Positions 18,583-32,141 of a DNA stretch of 64,000 bases are shown one piece after another. The notes below the pieces were generated by a model. That model had not been told where the DNA came from. It saw only the letters and a program-made list of their open reading frames with translations, and made no database searches. The number at the start of each line of letters is the position of its first letter. The first letter of the stretch is position 1. Source of the DNA: Arabidopsis thaliana (taxonomy: Eukaryota; Streptophyta; Magnoliopsida; Brassicales; Brassicaceae); assembly GCF_000001735.4 (NCBI RefSeq), contig NC_003070.9:8370001-8434000 (forward strand), read 5' to 3'. The translations under genes and the position numbers were made by a program.

Positions 18583-21342
18583 ATGATATCTTCTCCAGGG
18601 ATGGGGCGTTCTGCCCATCTTGTTTATGCTCTTGGTTTTATTATCATGGCCACAATGGTTGCTGCGTCTTATGAGCCCTACACGTATAGCTCACCACCAC
18701 CACCATTGTATGACTCTCCTACACCAAAGGTTGACTATAAGTCTCCACCACCTCCATACGTTTACAGTTCTCCACCACCTCCACTATCGTATTCGCCATC
18801 TCCCAAGGTAGACTACAAGTCTCCACCACCTCCATATGTTTACAGCTCTCCACCACCACCATATTACTCACCATCCCCTAAAGTCGAATACAAATCCCCA
18901 CCACCTCCATATGTTTATAGTTCTCCACCACCACCATATTACTCACCCTCACCTAAAGTAGATTACAAGTCTCCACCACCACCGTATGTTTACAGCTCCC
19001 CACCACCACCATACTATTCACCTTCTCCAAAGCCCACATACAAATCACCACCACCTCCATATGTTTACAATTCTCCACCACCACCATACTACTCACCATC
19101 CCCTAAGGTCGAATACAAATCTCCACCACCTCCATACGTCTATAGCTCTCCACCCCCACCATACTACTCACCCTCACCTAAAGTAGATTATAAGTCTCCA
19201 CCACCACCGTATGTTTACAACTCTCCACCACCACCATACTATTCACCTTCTCCAAAACCCACATACAAGTCCCCACCACCACCATATATTTACAGCTCTC
19301 CACCACCACCATACTATTCTCCTTCTCCTAAACCAGTATACAAATCTCCACCACCACCATACGTCTATTCCTCTCCACCACCACCATACTATTCACCTTC
19401 TCCTAAACCAGCATACAAATCTCCACCACCACCGTATGTTTATAGCTCTCCACCTCCTCCATACTACTCGCCTTCTCCTAAACCCATATACAAGTCTCCA
19501 CCACCACCGTACGTCTACAACTCTCCTCCACCACCATACTACTCTCCTTCTCCAAAACCGGCATACAAATCTCCACCACCACCATACGTATACAGCTTTC
19601 CACCTCCTCCATACTACTCGCCTTCTCCTAAACCCGTATACAAGTCTCCACCACCACCATACGTCTACAACTCTCCTCCACCACCATACTACTCTCCTTC
19701 TCCAAAACCGGCATACAAATCTCCACCACCACCATACGTATACAGCTCTCCACCACCACCATACTACTCGCCTTCTCCTAAACCAACATACAAATCTCCA
19801 CCACCACCATATGTTTATAGCTCTCCACCTCCTCCATACTACTCGCCTTCTCCTAAACCCGTATACAAGTCTCCACCACCACCGTACATCTACAACTCTC
19901 CACCACCACCATACTACTCCCCTTCACCTAAACCATCATACAAATCCCCACCACCACCATATGTTTACAGCTCTCCACCACCACCATATTACTCGCCTTC
20001 TCCTAAGCTTACATACAAATCCTCACCACCACCCTATGTTTACAGCTCTCCACCACCACCATATTACTCTCCTTCTCCTAAGGTTGTATACAAATCTCCA
20101 CCACCACCATATGTTTACAGCTCTCCACCACCACCATACTACTCCCCTTCACCTAAACCATCATACAAATCCCCACCACCACCGTACGTCTATAACTCTC
20201 CACCTCCTCCTTACTACTCTCCTTCACCTAAGGTCATATACAAATCGCCACCACACCCACATGTATGTGTTTGTCCCCCACCTCCACCATGCTACTCTCA
20301 TTCTCCAAAGATTGAGTACAAATCCCCACCAACACCATATGTTTACCACTCACCACCTCCCCCACCTTATTATTCGCCTTCGCCTAAACCTGCATATAAA
20401 TCTTCACCACCACCTTACGTCTACAGCTCTCCACCACCACCATATTACTCACCTGCTCCTAAGCCCGTATACAAATCTCCACCACCACCATACGTGTACA
20501 ACTCCCCACCACCACCATATTACTCACCATCCCCTAAACCTACATACAAATCTCCACCACCACCATATGTATACAGCTCTCCACCACCACCATATTACTC
20601 ACCTACTCCTAAACCTACATACAAATCTCCACCACCCCCATATGTCTACAGTTCCCCACCACCACCATATTACTCGCCTTCTCCTAAGCCAACATACAAA
20701 TCCCCACCACCACCATACGTCTACAGTTCTCCACCACCACCATATTACTCACCTGCTCCTAAGCCCACATACAAATCTCCACCACCACCATACGTTTACA
20801 GCTCCCCACCACCACCATACTACTCGCCTTCCCCTAAGCCTACATACAAATCTCCACCACCTCCATATGTATATAGCTCTCCACCTCCACCACCTTATTA
20901 CTCTCCTTCTCCAAAGGTTGAGTACAAATCTCCGCCACCACCATATGTCTACAGTTCTCCTCCCCCACCATATTACTCTCCTTCTCCAAAGGTTGAGTAC
21001 AAATCTCCTCCTCCACCGTATGTTTATAGTTCTCCACCTCCACCACCATATTACTCTCCTTCTCCAAAGGTTGAGTACAAATCCCCTCCACCACCGTATG
21101 TCTACAGCTCCCCACCACCACCCACGTATTATTCTCCTTCTCCAAAGGTTGAATACAAATCTCCACCACCTCCATATGTCTACAACTCTCCACCTCCACC
21201 GGCGTATTACTCTCCATCTCCAAAGATTGAGTACAAATCTCCACCTCCACCATATGTCTACAGTTCTCCACCACCACCATCATATTCTCCTTCTCCAAAA
21301 GCTGAATACAAATCTCCTCCTCCCCCATCCTTATATTACTAA
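18583..21342 (+). CDS. Extensin-like hydroxyproline-rich cell wall protein
   Basis: Single exon, 919 residues (913 if the second ATG, MGRSAHLVYALG, is used; that one begins a better signal peptide). After the hydrophobic signal (GFIIMATMVAA) come about 35 tandem units of about 25 residues, consensus YKSPPPPYVYSSPPPPYYSP followed by SPKP or SPKV. SPPPP motifs are targets for Pro hydroxylation and arabinosylation, and the YVY and YYSP motifs for Tyr cross-linking in the wall. Third-position patterns vary between units, so the array expands and contracts by recombination. One unit near residue 560 (PHPHVCVCPPPPPCYSHSPK) is degenerate and carries three Cys. The last units change spacing to PPPPPYY, PPPTYY and PPPAYY. 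Probably At1g23720; lengths may differ between accessions. Confidence 0.92.
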   Translation: MISSPGMGRSAHLVYALGFIIMATMVAASYEPYTYSSPPPPLYDSPTPKVDYKSPPPPYVYSSPPPPLSYSPSPKVDYKSPPPPYVYSSPPPPYYSPSPKVEYKSPPPPYVYSSPPPPYYSPSPKVDYKSPPPPYVYSSPPPPYYSPSPKPTYKSPPPPYVYNSPPPPYYSPSPKVEYKSPPPPYVYSSPPPPYYSPSPKVDYKSPPPPYVYNSPPPPYYSPSPKPTYKSPPPPYIYSSPPPPYYSPSPKPVYKSPPPPYVYSSPPPPYYSPSPKPAYKSPPPPYVYSSPPPPYYSPSPKPIYKSPPPPYVYNSPPPPYYSPSPKPAYKSPPPPYVYSFPPPPYYSPSPKPVYKSPPPPYVYNSPPPPYYSPSPKPAYKSPPPPYVYSSPPPPYYSPSPKPTYKSPPPPYVYSSPPPPYYSPSPKPVYKSPPPPYIYNSPPPPYYSPSPKPSYKSPPPPYVYSSPPPPYYSPSPKLTYKSSPPPYVYSSPPPPYYSPSPKVVYKSPPPPYVYSSPPPPYYSPSPKPSYKSPPPPYVYNSPPPPYYSPSPKVIYKSPPHPHVCVCPPPPPCYSHSPKIEYKSPPTPYVYHSPPPPPYYSPSPKPAYKSSPPPYVYSSPPPPYYSPAPKPVYKSPPPPYVYNSPPPPYYSPSPKPTYKSPPPPYVYSSPPPPYYSPTPKPTYKSPPPPYVYSSPPPPYYSPSPKPTYKSPPPPYVYSSPPPPYYSPAPKPTYKSPPPPYVYSSPPPPYYSPSPKPTYKSPPPPYVYSSPPPPPYYSPSPKVEYKSPPPPYVYSSPPPPYYSPSPKVEYKSPPPPYVYSSPPPPPYYSPSPKVEYKSPPPPYVYSSPPPPTYYSPSPKVEYKSPPPPYVYNSPPPPAYYSPSPKIEYKSPPPPYVYSSPPPPSYSPSPKAEYKSPPPPSLYY
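18650..21330 (+). repeat. Tandem coding repeat, about 75 bp units
   Basis: About 35 units of 72-78 bp, rich in CCACCACCA. Some neighbouring pairs and triplets of units, for example around 19440-19900, are almost identical at the DNA level, a sign of recent unequal exchange or slippage. Confidence 0.85.
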
Positions 21343-24300
21343 ATTAATTTATTAAAGTCATAAATAAGATCACCAAGTCTCATTTGATGTCCCGTCTATT
21401 TTCTTCTTCTTGGGCTTGAATGGTTTTATCTGATGTCAGATGAACTCTCTGGTTATTAAAATTTTATTTGCATTTTTGTTTGTTTTTCTTTCCATTGTGT
21501 AAAAGTTGTTTCAATCTTGAAATGTATCAGTTACAATTATATATATTGTTTCTTTATCTAAAGAATACTAATTTACCTAATTAATACTCTCTCTTTCTTA
21601 TTAATCTGAATTTAGAAAACAAGTTGTTACAAACATACAATTTTTATGTATTTCTATTAGTTATTAATGATGAATTCTAAGCAAAATAAAAGAATATTAT
21701 TGGTTTATAATAATGAAAAATGGTTAATTACAAAAAGTGATTTATTTATAATCAATTTAACATATTTGCTTAATATGTATAAGAAAAAAAAAACAAGAAT
21801 AATTAGGGATATAACTATATAAGGATTATTCGTTTTAAAAAACATAAATAATATCTAAAAATCAGCTAGAAATATTATGATTTTGAAAACCTTACCCGGA
21901 GTTTTTGTTAATGTGAGGTTTAGTGAACAAAAACTTTTTAGTTTGATAACAATTTGTAACATTTTCGATTCCACATGTCAAATATGTCGTCCCATTTTCG
22001 ATTCTTGAATCCAATGCTGATCGTATTCATATTCCGGAAATTTTGAAGATCTTAGTCCAAAATAAATTGGGAAACATTTTTTTCCTAACTAATTACGTTA
22101 AGCCAATCTAAACTTTTTAAATCACGATTACCAAAGTTATTGAAGCAAACATTCTTTTTTATAGACTGCTTATATTTGGTGAAGATAATGTTTTTTTTAA
22201 TTGAATGGTCGATATTTTCAATGTATTTAAAAGAATTACAGAGTGACAAGGAAAAATTCACAAATTTCCCTTTGTCTTTAATTTTTTGTAGTGCAAATGT
22301 AAAAGCATATAATTTGGCACGAAAAATTTATACCGAACAGCATCATGTCACATATGTAAACAATATCATTTGGGAGTGCCTCGTTTGAACTCTAATTAAT
22401 TTCGGTTGACAACAACAAAATGGTAAGGCATAAGTTTACTGTATTATCTTAAAACATTGGCAATTTCATCTTTTTGCTCTAGTGTATCATTAGTAGTATC
22501 TTGCATATCCTTTATATATTGAAATTTTAAATATCACTATAAGCCAATTCTGTAGATATACGTAAATCTTTTAGATTATATAATATTTGATATGAAATTT
22601 TGAATATTATAATTTAATTGATTGTCTATCTTTAACTAAAATTAATAAAATTAAAATGTATAAAAACTTTTTGATAAAACATTTTACGATTATAGTTTGG
22701 GTCAGCTATATAGAATCTCTTGTTGGTTCAATTTTTTCTTTCGAAAGATTGTCGGGTGCTCAGAAATAGTGGCAGGGTAACCTGCTAGGGTGGTTCTTTC
22801 TTCCACTAGGCTCACTGCGGTGTCTGGTGAAGGTTTCGTTCCTTTGACCATGTTTTGAGAGAAAAATGACCTAACACCATAACACAGTCAAGATATTTTC
22901 GGGAGGTAAAAAAAAATCTTCTGAAAACCCTCATGCATGTTTTAATCAAAATGGATCAATGTGATTGTGTTAGGTCATTTAGTTGAAGTGATCGAAAGCC
23001 TAATATATCGGTCAGTGGAAAAGTAAAAGAGAATAAAAATCACTTCCCTAAGTGAGATTGAAACTCTTTTAGAGATGATTTTGATCATGAGGAATTGAAT
23101 CCAGTTGTTCAGGAAATGGAAAGAAGAGTAATTTTAGAGGGATCCTTTCATCTATCAATTTTTCTGAGTGTGAGAAATGGTGTATTATGGGAGTCAAGTT
23201 TTGTATAATGTTCTTGTGTATTTGTGAGTATCCTCTAGATTGGGCTATTCTAAGCATGAGGGCTATGCTTTGCTGCCTTACATATTGTGGCCCACATGTT
23301 GTGGCGATGACACTCACCTACAGTGGTTAATTGACCTAGTTTGCTAGGATGGGAGGTACGTCTTTGTTGGTGGAGAGGTGTGTATAATCAATTTTATTGA
23401 GACATAATATTTCGTCACTATGTCAATAAATCTGTAATAATAAAAATTTTGTGACGATTTTGTGACTAACTGTTAACGGTTGCAATACATTCGTCACAAA
23501 ATTGTTTTCTCGGATTGTTTCATCCGTGGCAAAGCGCGTTGCGCTCTTAATCTCTTACCTGCTTGCGGAAATTCACCCCCAAAATATCATTAAATTCAAT
23601 ACAATGTGTTAAACACGTATAGTATATCGTTAGTATTATTTATAGGCTTGCTTATAAGTAAATTTCGTTACCTATTTATATACAGATAAGCCATACAAAA
23701 TCTTCACTAATTTACCTAATAATTAATTATTTACCGCACTATCATCTACTAAGCTTTAAATGTGTTAATTTCTTCATGGAATCGAGAAGACTTTAAGTAT
23801 ATGCAGTTTGCTTATAAACGCGGCCTTGTAATTTTATGCATATGACATCTTATCGTGCATGATCTCAGAAACAGATTAATTGGACATATAGTAATGTGAA
23901 TATAAAACCTAATAAAGAAAAAAAAATCAAATGGTCACATTTATTGAAAATAAGATGGTGACATGATAATACAAAGAAGTTTATCTATTTGTCTATTTAG
24001 CGACCTGTTTATTTAATTCGTTTGGGCTTCGTTCAATTCCGCAGGCTATCTTTCACCCGAAGCAACTAAACTATAGTATTAAAAGTATATATGGAATAGC
24101 TTGTAATTAGGTTTTATAATTGCTGCTAATTATTACTATTATCGTTATTGAATATTCAACTGAATCGGGCCATGATTAGCGATGAGGTACATGACAATGA
24201 AACATGCATGTTCCTCAAATTCCAATTGATATGATGGAAGAAAACAATACAATGCCCGACAAATTTGAAAATATAAATTTTAAAACAATGTTAACAAAGG

Positions 24301-25539
24301 AAATAATATAAGAAGAAAATGCCAAAATAGTGGTTTTTGACGAAAATGTATGAGTTCTAAGAACCAATGAAAAATAAAATAAGAAGTTATCTTTATAGTA
24401 ACGGGAAATTCAACTAAAACATGTTTTGATGAGATTTAAGAGTTTCGATTCGAGTTTAATTTTATTCCTATTTAAAACTTAGAAAATTCTACACTATTTT
24501 CTCTAAGTTTTCTACTTTACACTAACTCTTTCTATCAATCTTCAGCAATTTATTGATTGTCTCTTTTATCCCCCTATACTGAATATATGAGCGATAGTTG
24601 ACTGGTACTAAGATGTATTTAGACATAAAACTGACTTTGAATATGAGAACTGGCCCACCTCCTTTGATTATAGATCCACCCCTGTATATATGTTTTTTTA
24701 ATAAAGCAACCACGTCTCCGTTCCATGCATGTAAAACACTCATCTACAAATGTTTTAAATACAAGACCTTTTTCTTACAATAATAAAACACATATCTTAT
24801 GATTGGTAACCCTTAGAAAAAGGAAAATTAATGGTGCCAAAAAAAGGTATGCCAAAAACGTTTTAGTGATATGAAAAAGAAAAAAAAATGCAAATTCTAT
24901 CAAATTTGGTTAAAAAATAATTGGAATTTCTAATGCAATAAAAATCATGTCATTGTTATTACTTCAAATATCCCAAATTCAGAAATTATTCATCCTTATA
25001 TTTATTTATTTCGTAAAAAATAATCTATAGTAATAAGTTCATCATAGAAATAGTCTGATATCCAAGACAGAAGATCAATACAATCATAGTAAAACTTAGA
25101 GTGTATACTTAAAATTTAGAGAGTCAAAATTCATCACTGTTTAATAATAATAATATTAACCATGTAATCATCTAGTTGGTATTCATTGACGAAAAAACAA
25201 AAGTAATTGAAATCAAAATCAAGACCGATACAGAACATGGAGACACGGAAGAAAAAATGATGAATCCATTGTTGGTGTCTATTTTCCTTTGTTCCCTCAA
25301 AATATTCTAATGTTGGTGGGGTTTTTTCCGCCATGCAAAAAACGTATTGCATTTTATTAAAAAAAAAATCCCTTTTTTTTTCTCTTTACTAACCCGAAAA
25401 TTTATGTTTGGATAGCAAAAACATTCCTTTTTTACAGTTAGAAATAAATAAATAAAATCGTCAAATTTGTTAGGAATTTTTCTTCTAAAAAAACAAGCAT
25501 ACAATTCCGGGTAATGAGAAAATGTCACAGATCTTCGGC
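21343..25539. other. Long gene-poor region
   Basis: Extensin 3' UTR at the start, then AT-rich sequence without a supported gene. The section 22740-23560 is less AT-rich and repeat-like (separate entry). Confidence 0.55.
22740..23560. mobile_element. Unrecognised repeat-like block (possible CACTA-type DNA transposon debris)
   Basis: Base composition differs from the AT-rich surroundings. The right part has several copies of a TTTCGTCAC / GTGACGATTTTGTGAC / TTCGTCACAAAATTG motif in both orientations (23407-23510), which recalls the subterminal repeats of En/Spm (CACTA) elements. No CACTA terminal inverted repeat and no transposase frame were found, so family and borders are guesses. Confidence 0.25.
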
Positions 25540-25547
25540 TATAAATA
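25540..25547 (+). promoter_or_regulatory. TATA box of BCA3
   Basis: TATAAATA in GGCTATAAATAGAGG, followed by a leader of about 390 nt to the ATG at 25965. The leader may itself contain an intron. Confidence 0.6.
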
Positions 25548-25964
25548 GAGGAGTAGCTAGAGAGCATCTTCTTATATCAACTAAACTTTGTATTCATTTC
25601 CAAGTATCACTCTAAATCATCTTTTTCGAATTCGCCTCCCAAGGTCCGTCTAGAAAACTAAATCATCTTTTCGTTTTTGTATAGATCATATCATTATGAT
25701 GATCTCGATCTCTTTTTCTGTCCACTCGTCTACATGTGACCGCTATTATAGTTTTCGATATCCGGTTTTTTATGTTAACTCCTTCATATAGCTAGATTCA
25801 ACGCATGTTTTTTTATTTGTAAAGCCGGAATTAATTCGACCAGTTTCTTGTATTTGTTTCTTAGAGTCTCTTAGGAATCGGACATCTAATAATACTCAAC
25901 TCAATCAGATAATCATTTTCTTATCTAAATTCTTTGTGTTATTGTGTTATTGGAACAAAAAGAT

Positions 25965-28014
25965 ATGTCGACAGAGTCGTACGAAGACGCCATTAAAAGA
26001 CTCGGAGAGCTTCTCAGGTACACACACACACGTACTCTCTCTTTCTCTCACAGTCAGATCCGACATAATGGATTTTTCAGGCTGTGGGATGATCACAGCC
26101 GTAGATCATTTAGCCACATATTTATATACCTCACTACCTCGTACCCTGCGAATTATTTAAGAAAAATGGGTTTTTTTTTTTTTTGGTGAACGAAAAATGA
26201 TTTTATTTGTCTTCCTTAATTTTTTTTTTTTTTTTTAAGTATGGATGAAATGGTCAAATTTGCAGTAAGAAATCGGATCTCGGGAACGTGGCAGCCGCAA
26301 AGATCAAGAAGTTAACGGATGAGTTAGAGGAACTTGATTCCAACAAGTTAGATGCCGTAGAACGAATCAAATCCGGATTTCTCCATTTCAAGACTAATAA
26401 TTATGAGTACGTAAAGTTATATTCCATATTCGCATTTTTGATGTTTTTATATCGGTATAAATGATCCACCTTTTTGACCTACTCATATCTTAATTGTGCT
26501 TATAAAGTTAAAGAAACTTATTTAATCTAGTTACTAAATCAAAGGGAGCATAAGACAGAAAATGTTTTTTCTTATAAATATAATTATGGATTGTTTTACA
26601 TCTTGGTTAAATTATTCAAGTGTTAAGTTTTGAATTTGATGTTTGGTCATTATATTATTTGGTTTCATCAATTTCCAGGAAGAATCCTACTTTGTACAAT
26701 TCACTTGCCAAGAGCCAGACCCCCAAGGTTTTGATTCTACCAATTTACATCATTCTTTTTTCTCCTCTTAGACCTTTGACTTATCTAGTTTGAAGATTCT
26801 CTAATTGCCCCCAAATGGGTATGAAACAAGGGAAAAAGCTTTTGATTTAGTAATGAATATGGTAACTTTATAAGCAAGCAAGAAAGAAACCCTAAAATTA
26901 GAAACGAGGGTTAAGACTTGAAAGATATACATTTATTTCAATGTGATTTTTTTTCTTCTTGCAGTTTTTGGTGTTTGCTTGTGCGGATTCACGAGTTAGT
27001 CCATCTCACATCTTGAATTTCCAACTTGGGGAAGCCTTCATCGTTAGAAACATTGCAAACATGGTGCCACCTTATGACAAGGTTCGTCTAACAAAAATGA
27101 ATTTCAAAATCACTCTCATTAACCTTACATAAACATACCAAAATTTTGTTATAAAACAACTAACTAACATAAGCTTTTGTCTCTGGAAACTTGCAGACAA
27201 AGCACTCTAATGTTGGTGCGGCCCTTGAATATCCAATTACAGTCCTCAACGTACGTACTAATTAGTTAATATACCTCTACGTTAACATATATGATCGATC
27301 ATTAGAGATGATTTGTACATGTACGTACTAATTGTACATGGTCGACATAAGATTCTTAGTAAAAAGTTGATGTGACCTAGTTCTAACCCTAAAAAGGAGG
27401 TCCCTAAAAGTGTTCACCAAAAAAATAATTGAGCCTTGTAGATAATGTAATGCTGTCATTATCAGGTGGAGAACATTCTTGTTATTGGACACAGCTGTTG
27501 TGGTGGAATAAAGGGACTCATGGCCATTGAAGATAATACAGCTCCCACTAAGACGTATTAATCTCAAAGGCTAATTTAATCAACCATGAGTTTCTTGTGA
27601 TTAGTTCTCACTAACTTGATGTAAATTCTTGAAAAGGGTAGCGAGTTCATAGAAAACTGGATCCAGATCTGTGCACCGGCCAAGAACAGGATCAAGCAGG
27701 ATTGTAAAGACCTAAGCTTTGAAGATCAGTGCACCAACTGTGAGAAGGTACGTAAGTCGTAACAAGACAAGACAAGACACAATCTTTGCTCTGTTTTTTC
27801 TAACTTTTAAAGTAGAAAACTGAGATTGTCTCTCATGTGTGAGCAGGAAGCCGTGAACGTGTCCTTGGGGAATCTTTTGTCTTACCCATTCGTGAGAGAA
27901 AGAGTGGTGAAGAACAAGCTTGCCATAAGAGGAGCTCACTATGATTTCGTAAAAGGAACGTTTGATCTTTGGGAACTTGACTTCAAGACTACCCCTGCCT
28001 TTGCCTTGTCTTAA
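25965..28014 (+). CDS. BCA3: Beta carbonic anhydrase 3
   Basis: Interconverts CO2 and bicarbonate. Eight exons: 25965-26017, 26266-26406, 26679-26727, 26965-27081, 27197-27250, 27466-27554, 27642-27747, 27847-28014, giving 258 residues, the length I recall for Arabidopsis BCA3. Zinc ligands are C87 (motif CADSRVSPS, with D89 and R91), H147 and C150 (GHSCCGG); the Cys-to-His spacing of 60 equals that of pea beta-CA. The tail [15 protein letters not shown] is typical of plant beta-CAs. There is no long transit peptide, which fits a cytosolic isoform. The exon 7 acceptor is GGGTAG|CGAG; the AAAG four bases earlier would put a stop in frame. A poly(A) signal AATAAA is at 28127-28132. Convergent with the next gene, 230 bp apart. 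Confidence 0.95.
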
Positions 28015-28244
28015 AAGATTCCTCCTACTCAAATATTTTCTCTATGTTGTTTCTAATTATGTTCTTATAATCTTCTTCTGTTGCTTCTGTAATGTCATCT
28101 TTGCTACTTCTATTCCAATAGAAATGAATAAAGCTTTAAAGAGCATTTACTTTTATTTCCACCCTCATTAATACAAAGAGAAGATAACACTTGCTATGCT
28201 TATACACATAGATAGATAAAGGCTACTACACTCAAGCCAGCCCC

Positions 28245-30110
<1,866 letters not shown>

Positions 30111-30637
30111 TAGAGATTAAAGATCCACCGTCCATTTCCCCAGAACTAGAAAAAAGAGAAGGGAGAAAACTTTCTCCGAGCTCGATTGTTTTTGGAAATC
30201 GTCAATCAGATATTTCTCGTTCGTCTCCGCCTTCGATTTATCCAAAGGTAAGCTATTGATAAAAAAAACTAAATCCCTGATATTTGATTTTGAATCTCTT
30301 ATACTCATACATTGCTGTTCATGTGTTGTTGTCTTGATTTCAAATCTGCCCAGCTTTTTGTAATAATGATGCATGCACTATGTTTAATGCTTGAGTTCGA
30401 TTTCCCTTTGTTTCGGGTTTTGCCTCATTGTTATAACTCGGTCGAAAGTCATCTCCTTTACATGAAATTTCTGTTGTTAAGATTATATGGAATGTCCTTC
30501 ATTGTTCTGCTTTCTAATTCTTGTGTCAATCTTATCTAAATCTTATAAATCAGCATTTGCATTAGAAGATTTGATCTATTTTAAATTGGTTAAGAAGTGA
30601 AATGATTGATTGTCAATGCAGGCTCTTGTTATTGAAA

Positions 30638-31171
30638 ATGGCAGATTCCACCAAAGCAGGGTTGAAGAAGCCAGCTTTCACTAAGGTTGATCAGCTGCGT
30701 CCTGGGACTAGCGGACACAATGTCAATGTGAAGATTGTCAGCACGAAAATGGTGTTACAGAAAGGTCGTGCTGATGGTCCTCAAGCTCGCCAGTTGCGGA
30801 TTTCTGAATGCATTGTTGGTGACGAGACAGGAGTGATCGTCTTTACCGCAAGAAATGACCAAGGTACTTTACTTCAGTCAATAAATCATTTGAAAAACAA
30901 AACGTTCATATAACGGTTTGTGTACTTGATTCTAGTAATGTTACAGGGTAGCTAGTAATATCTTGATTTGGTTTTGTGTGTAGTGGACTTAATGAAAGAG
31001 GGATCAACTGTAACTCTACGCAATGCGAAAATCGACATGTATAAAGGATCAATGAGGCTAGCTGTAGACAAGTGGGGTCGTGTTGAAGTCACAGAGCCTG
31101 CGAGCTTCAAAGTGAAAGAAGACACCAACATGTCCCTTATCGAGTATGAGCTCGTAAACGTCGTTGAATGA
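30638..31171 (+). CDS. OB-fold nucleic-acid-binding protein, SOSS-B/hSSB-like
   Basis: Two coding exons, 30638-30863 and 30984-31171, 137 residues. A 5' UTR intron is likely (donor AAAG|GTAAGC at 30248, acceptor TGCAG at 30621), leaving 16 nt of leader before the ATG. Almost the whole protein is one OB fold: VNVKIVSTKMVLQKG, RQLRISECIVGDETGVIVFT, LMKEGSTVTLRNAKIDMYKG and SMRLAVDKWGRVEV. The layout resembles human SOSS-B (single-stranded DNA binding, DNA repair); binding of single-stranded nucleic acid is inferred from the family. Probably At1g23750. Confidence 0.88.
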
Positions 31172-32013
31172 GTGACAAATTCCTCGAAATACCACTAGGA
31201 GAAACGCCCTCAAGAATAAACAAGTCAAATCCGTAACCGTTTATGTTAGCGTCAAGAAAAGAGTTAAACCCTGATCAGCTGATGTCTTGCACTAAGCTAT
31301 GTAAGAGTGATGATGGCTCTAAAAGTTGAATGCAGAGCTTTTGGCTTAGGTTATGACTTCGTGATACCTTTTCTTTTGTAATGTCATCATACACGCTAAG
31401 GCTTTTGTGCTACATTATTACTCTCTTTGTCTTTGCCTCGTTTCAAAAAATCCATATTCTTAGTGAAGTAAACAGTAACTGCAAGCCTCTGTTGATCAAC
31501 GACCATAATGATTATCTTTCTATTTTGGGGTTATATATAAAAATAGAAGTTTAACCAAAATGCAACTCGAGATGGGCTTGAATCACTTTGTTAATGATTG
31601 TGGAGAAGAAATGTTGTCGTGTGAAGTGATGGGACTTCAAATGTGTGTCATCATTGCGTCATGACTGATGGCTTCTTGGTTTCCTTTGTCTTTTAATATG
31701 TTTATCTTCTTACATTTTTATATGTTTGTCCTTGTCACGTATCGGTAATGAAACTTCAAACTTGATATAATAAACGAATAATAGGTATGAATACTAAAAT
31801 AGTTAGTGAAGAAACAGTTTCTACCAACAAAAAGTAATGTATCTTTTCATGAGTGTTAAGTGGGCAATGTTTAGTGCGTTTAGTCCTTTTTAGTCTTTAG
31901 AGCTGTTTCCTTATCTCTTCCTCTTAATCAAAATTTTCTAATACGATTTATTCAGAGATTTTAATAGAGTAAAATGTGACATTTCGGTATTGATTGATTC
32001 ATAGATTAAAAAC
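31172..32013. other. Intergenic
   Basis: 3' UTR of the OB-fold gene and upstream region of the BURP gene. No gene seen. Confidence 0.6.
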
Positions 32014-32021
32014 TATATAAG
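32014..32021 (+). promoter_or_regulatory. TATA box of the BURP gene
   Basis: TATATAAG about 125 bp upstream of the ATG at 32142. Confidence 0.55.
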
Positions 32022-32141
32022 CCTTGGTTCCAACTTCCAACTTCCAACTTAGAAATGTGTATATACACACATTTGCATCGATAATAACTCACCAACACTC
32101 TCTCTGTCTCCATCGAATGTTTCCTCTAACTCTCAACAAAA

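Noticed and set aside
20840-21328. 162-codon minus-strand ORF over the extensin 3' end
   Set aside because: Antisense shadow of the same repeats; no family resemblance.
18650-21330. Regular direct repeats considered as a CRISPR-like array
   Set aside because: Units are translated Ser-Pro4 repeats in a eukaryotic gene; there are no unique spacers.
19211-21355. 714-codon plus-strand ORF rich in His/Thr/Leu overlapping the extensin
   Set aside because: Frame-shifted reading of the CCACCACCA coding repeat; the extensin frame has the signal peptide and family motif.
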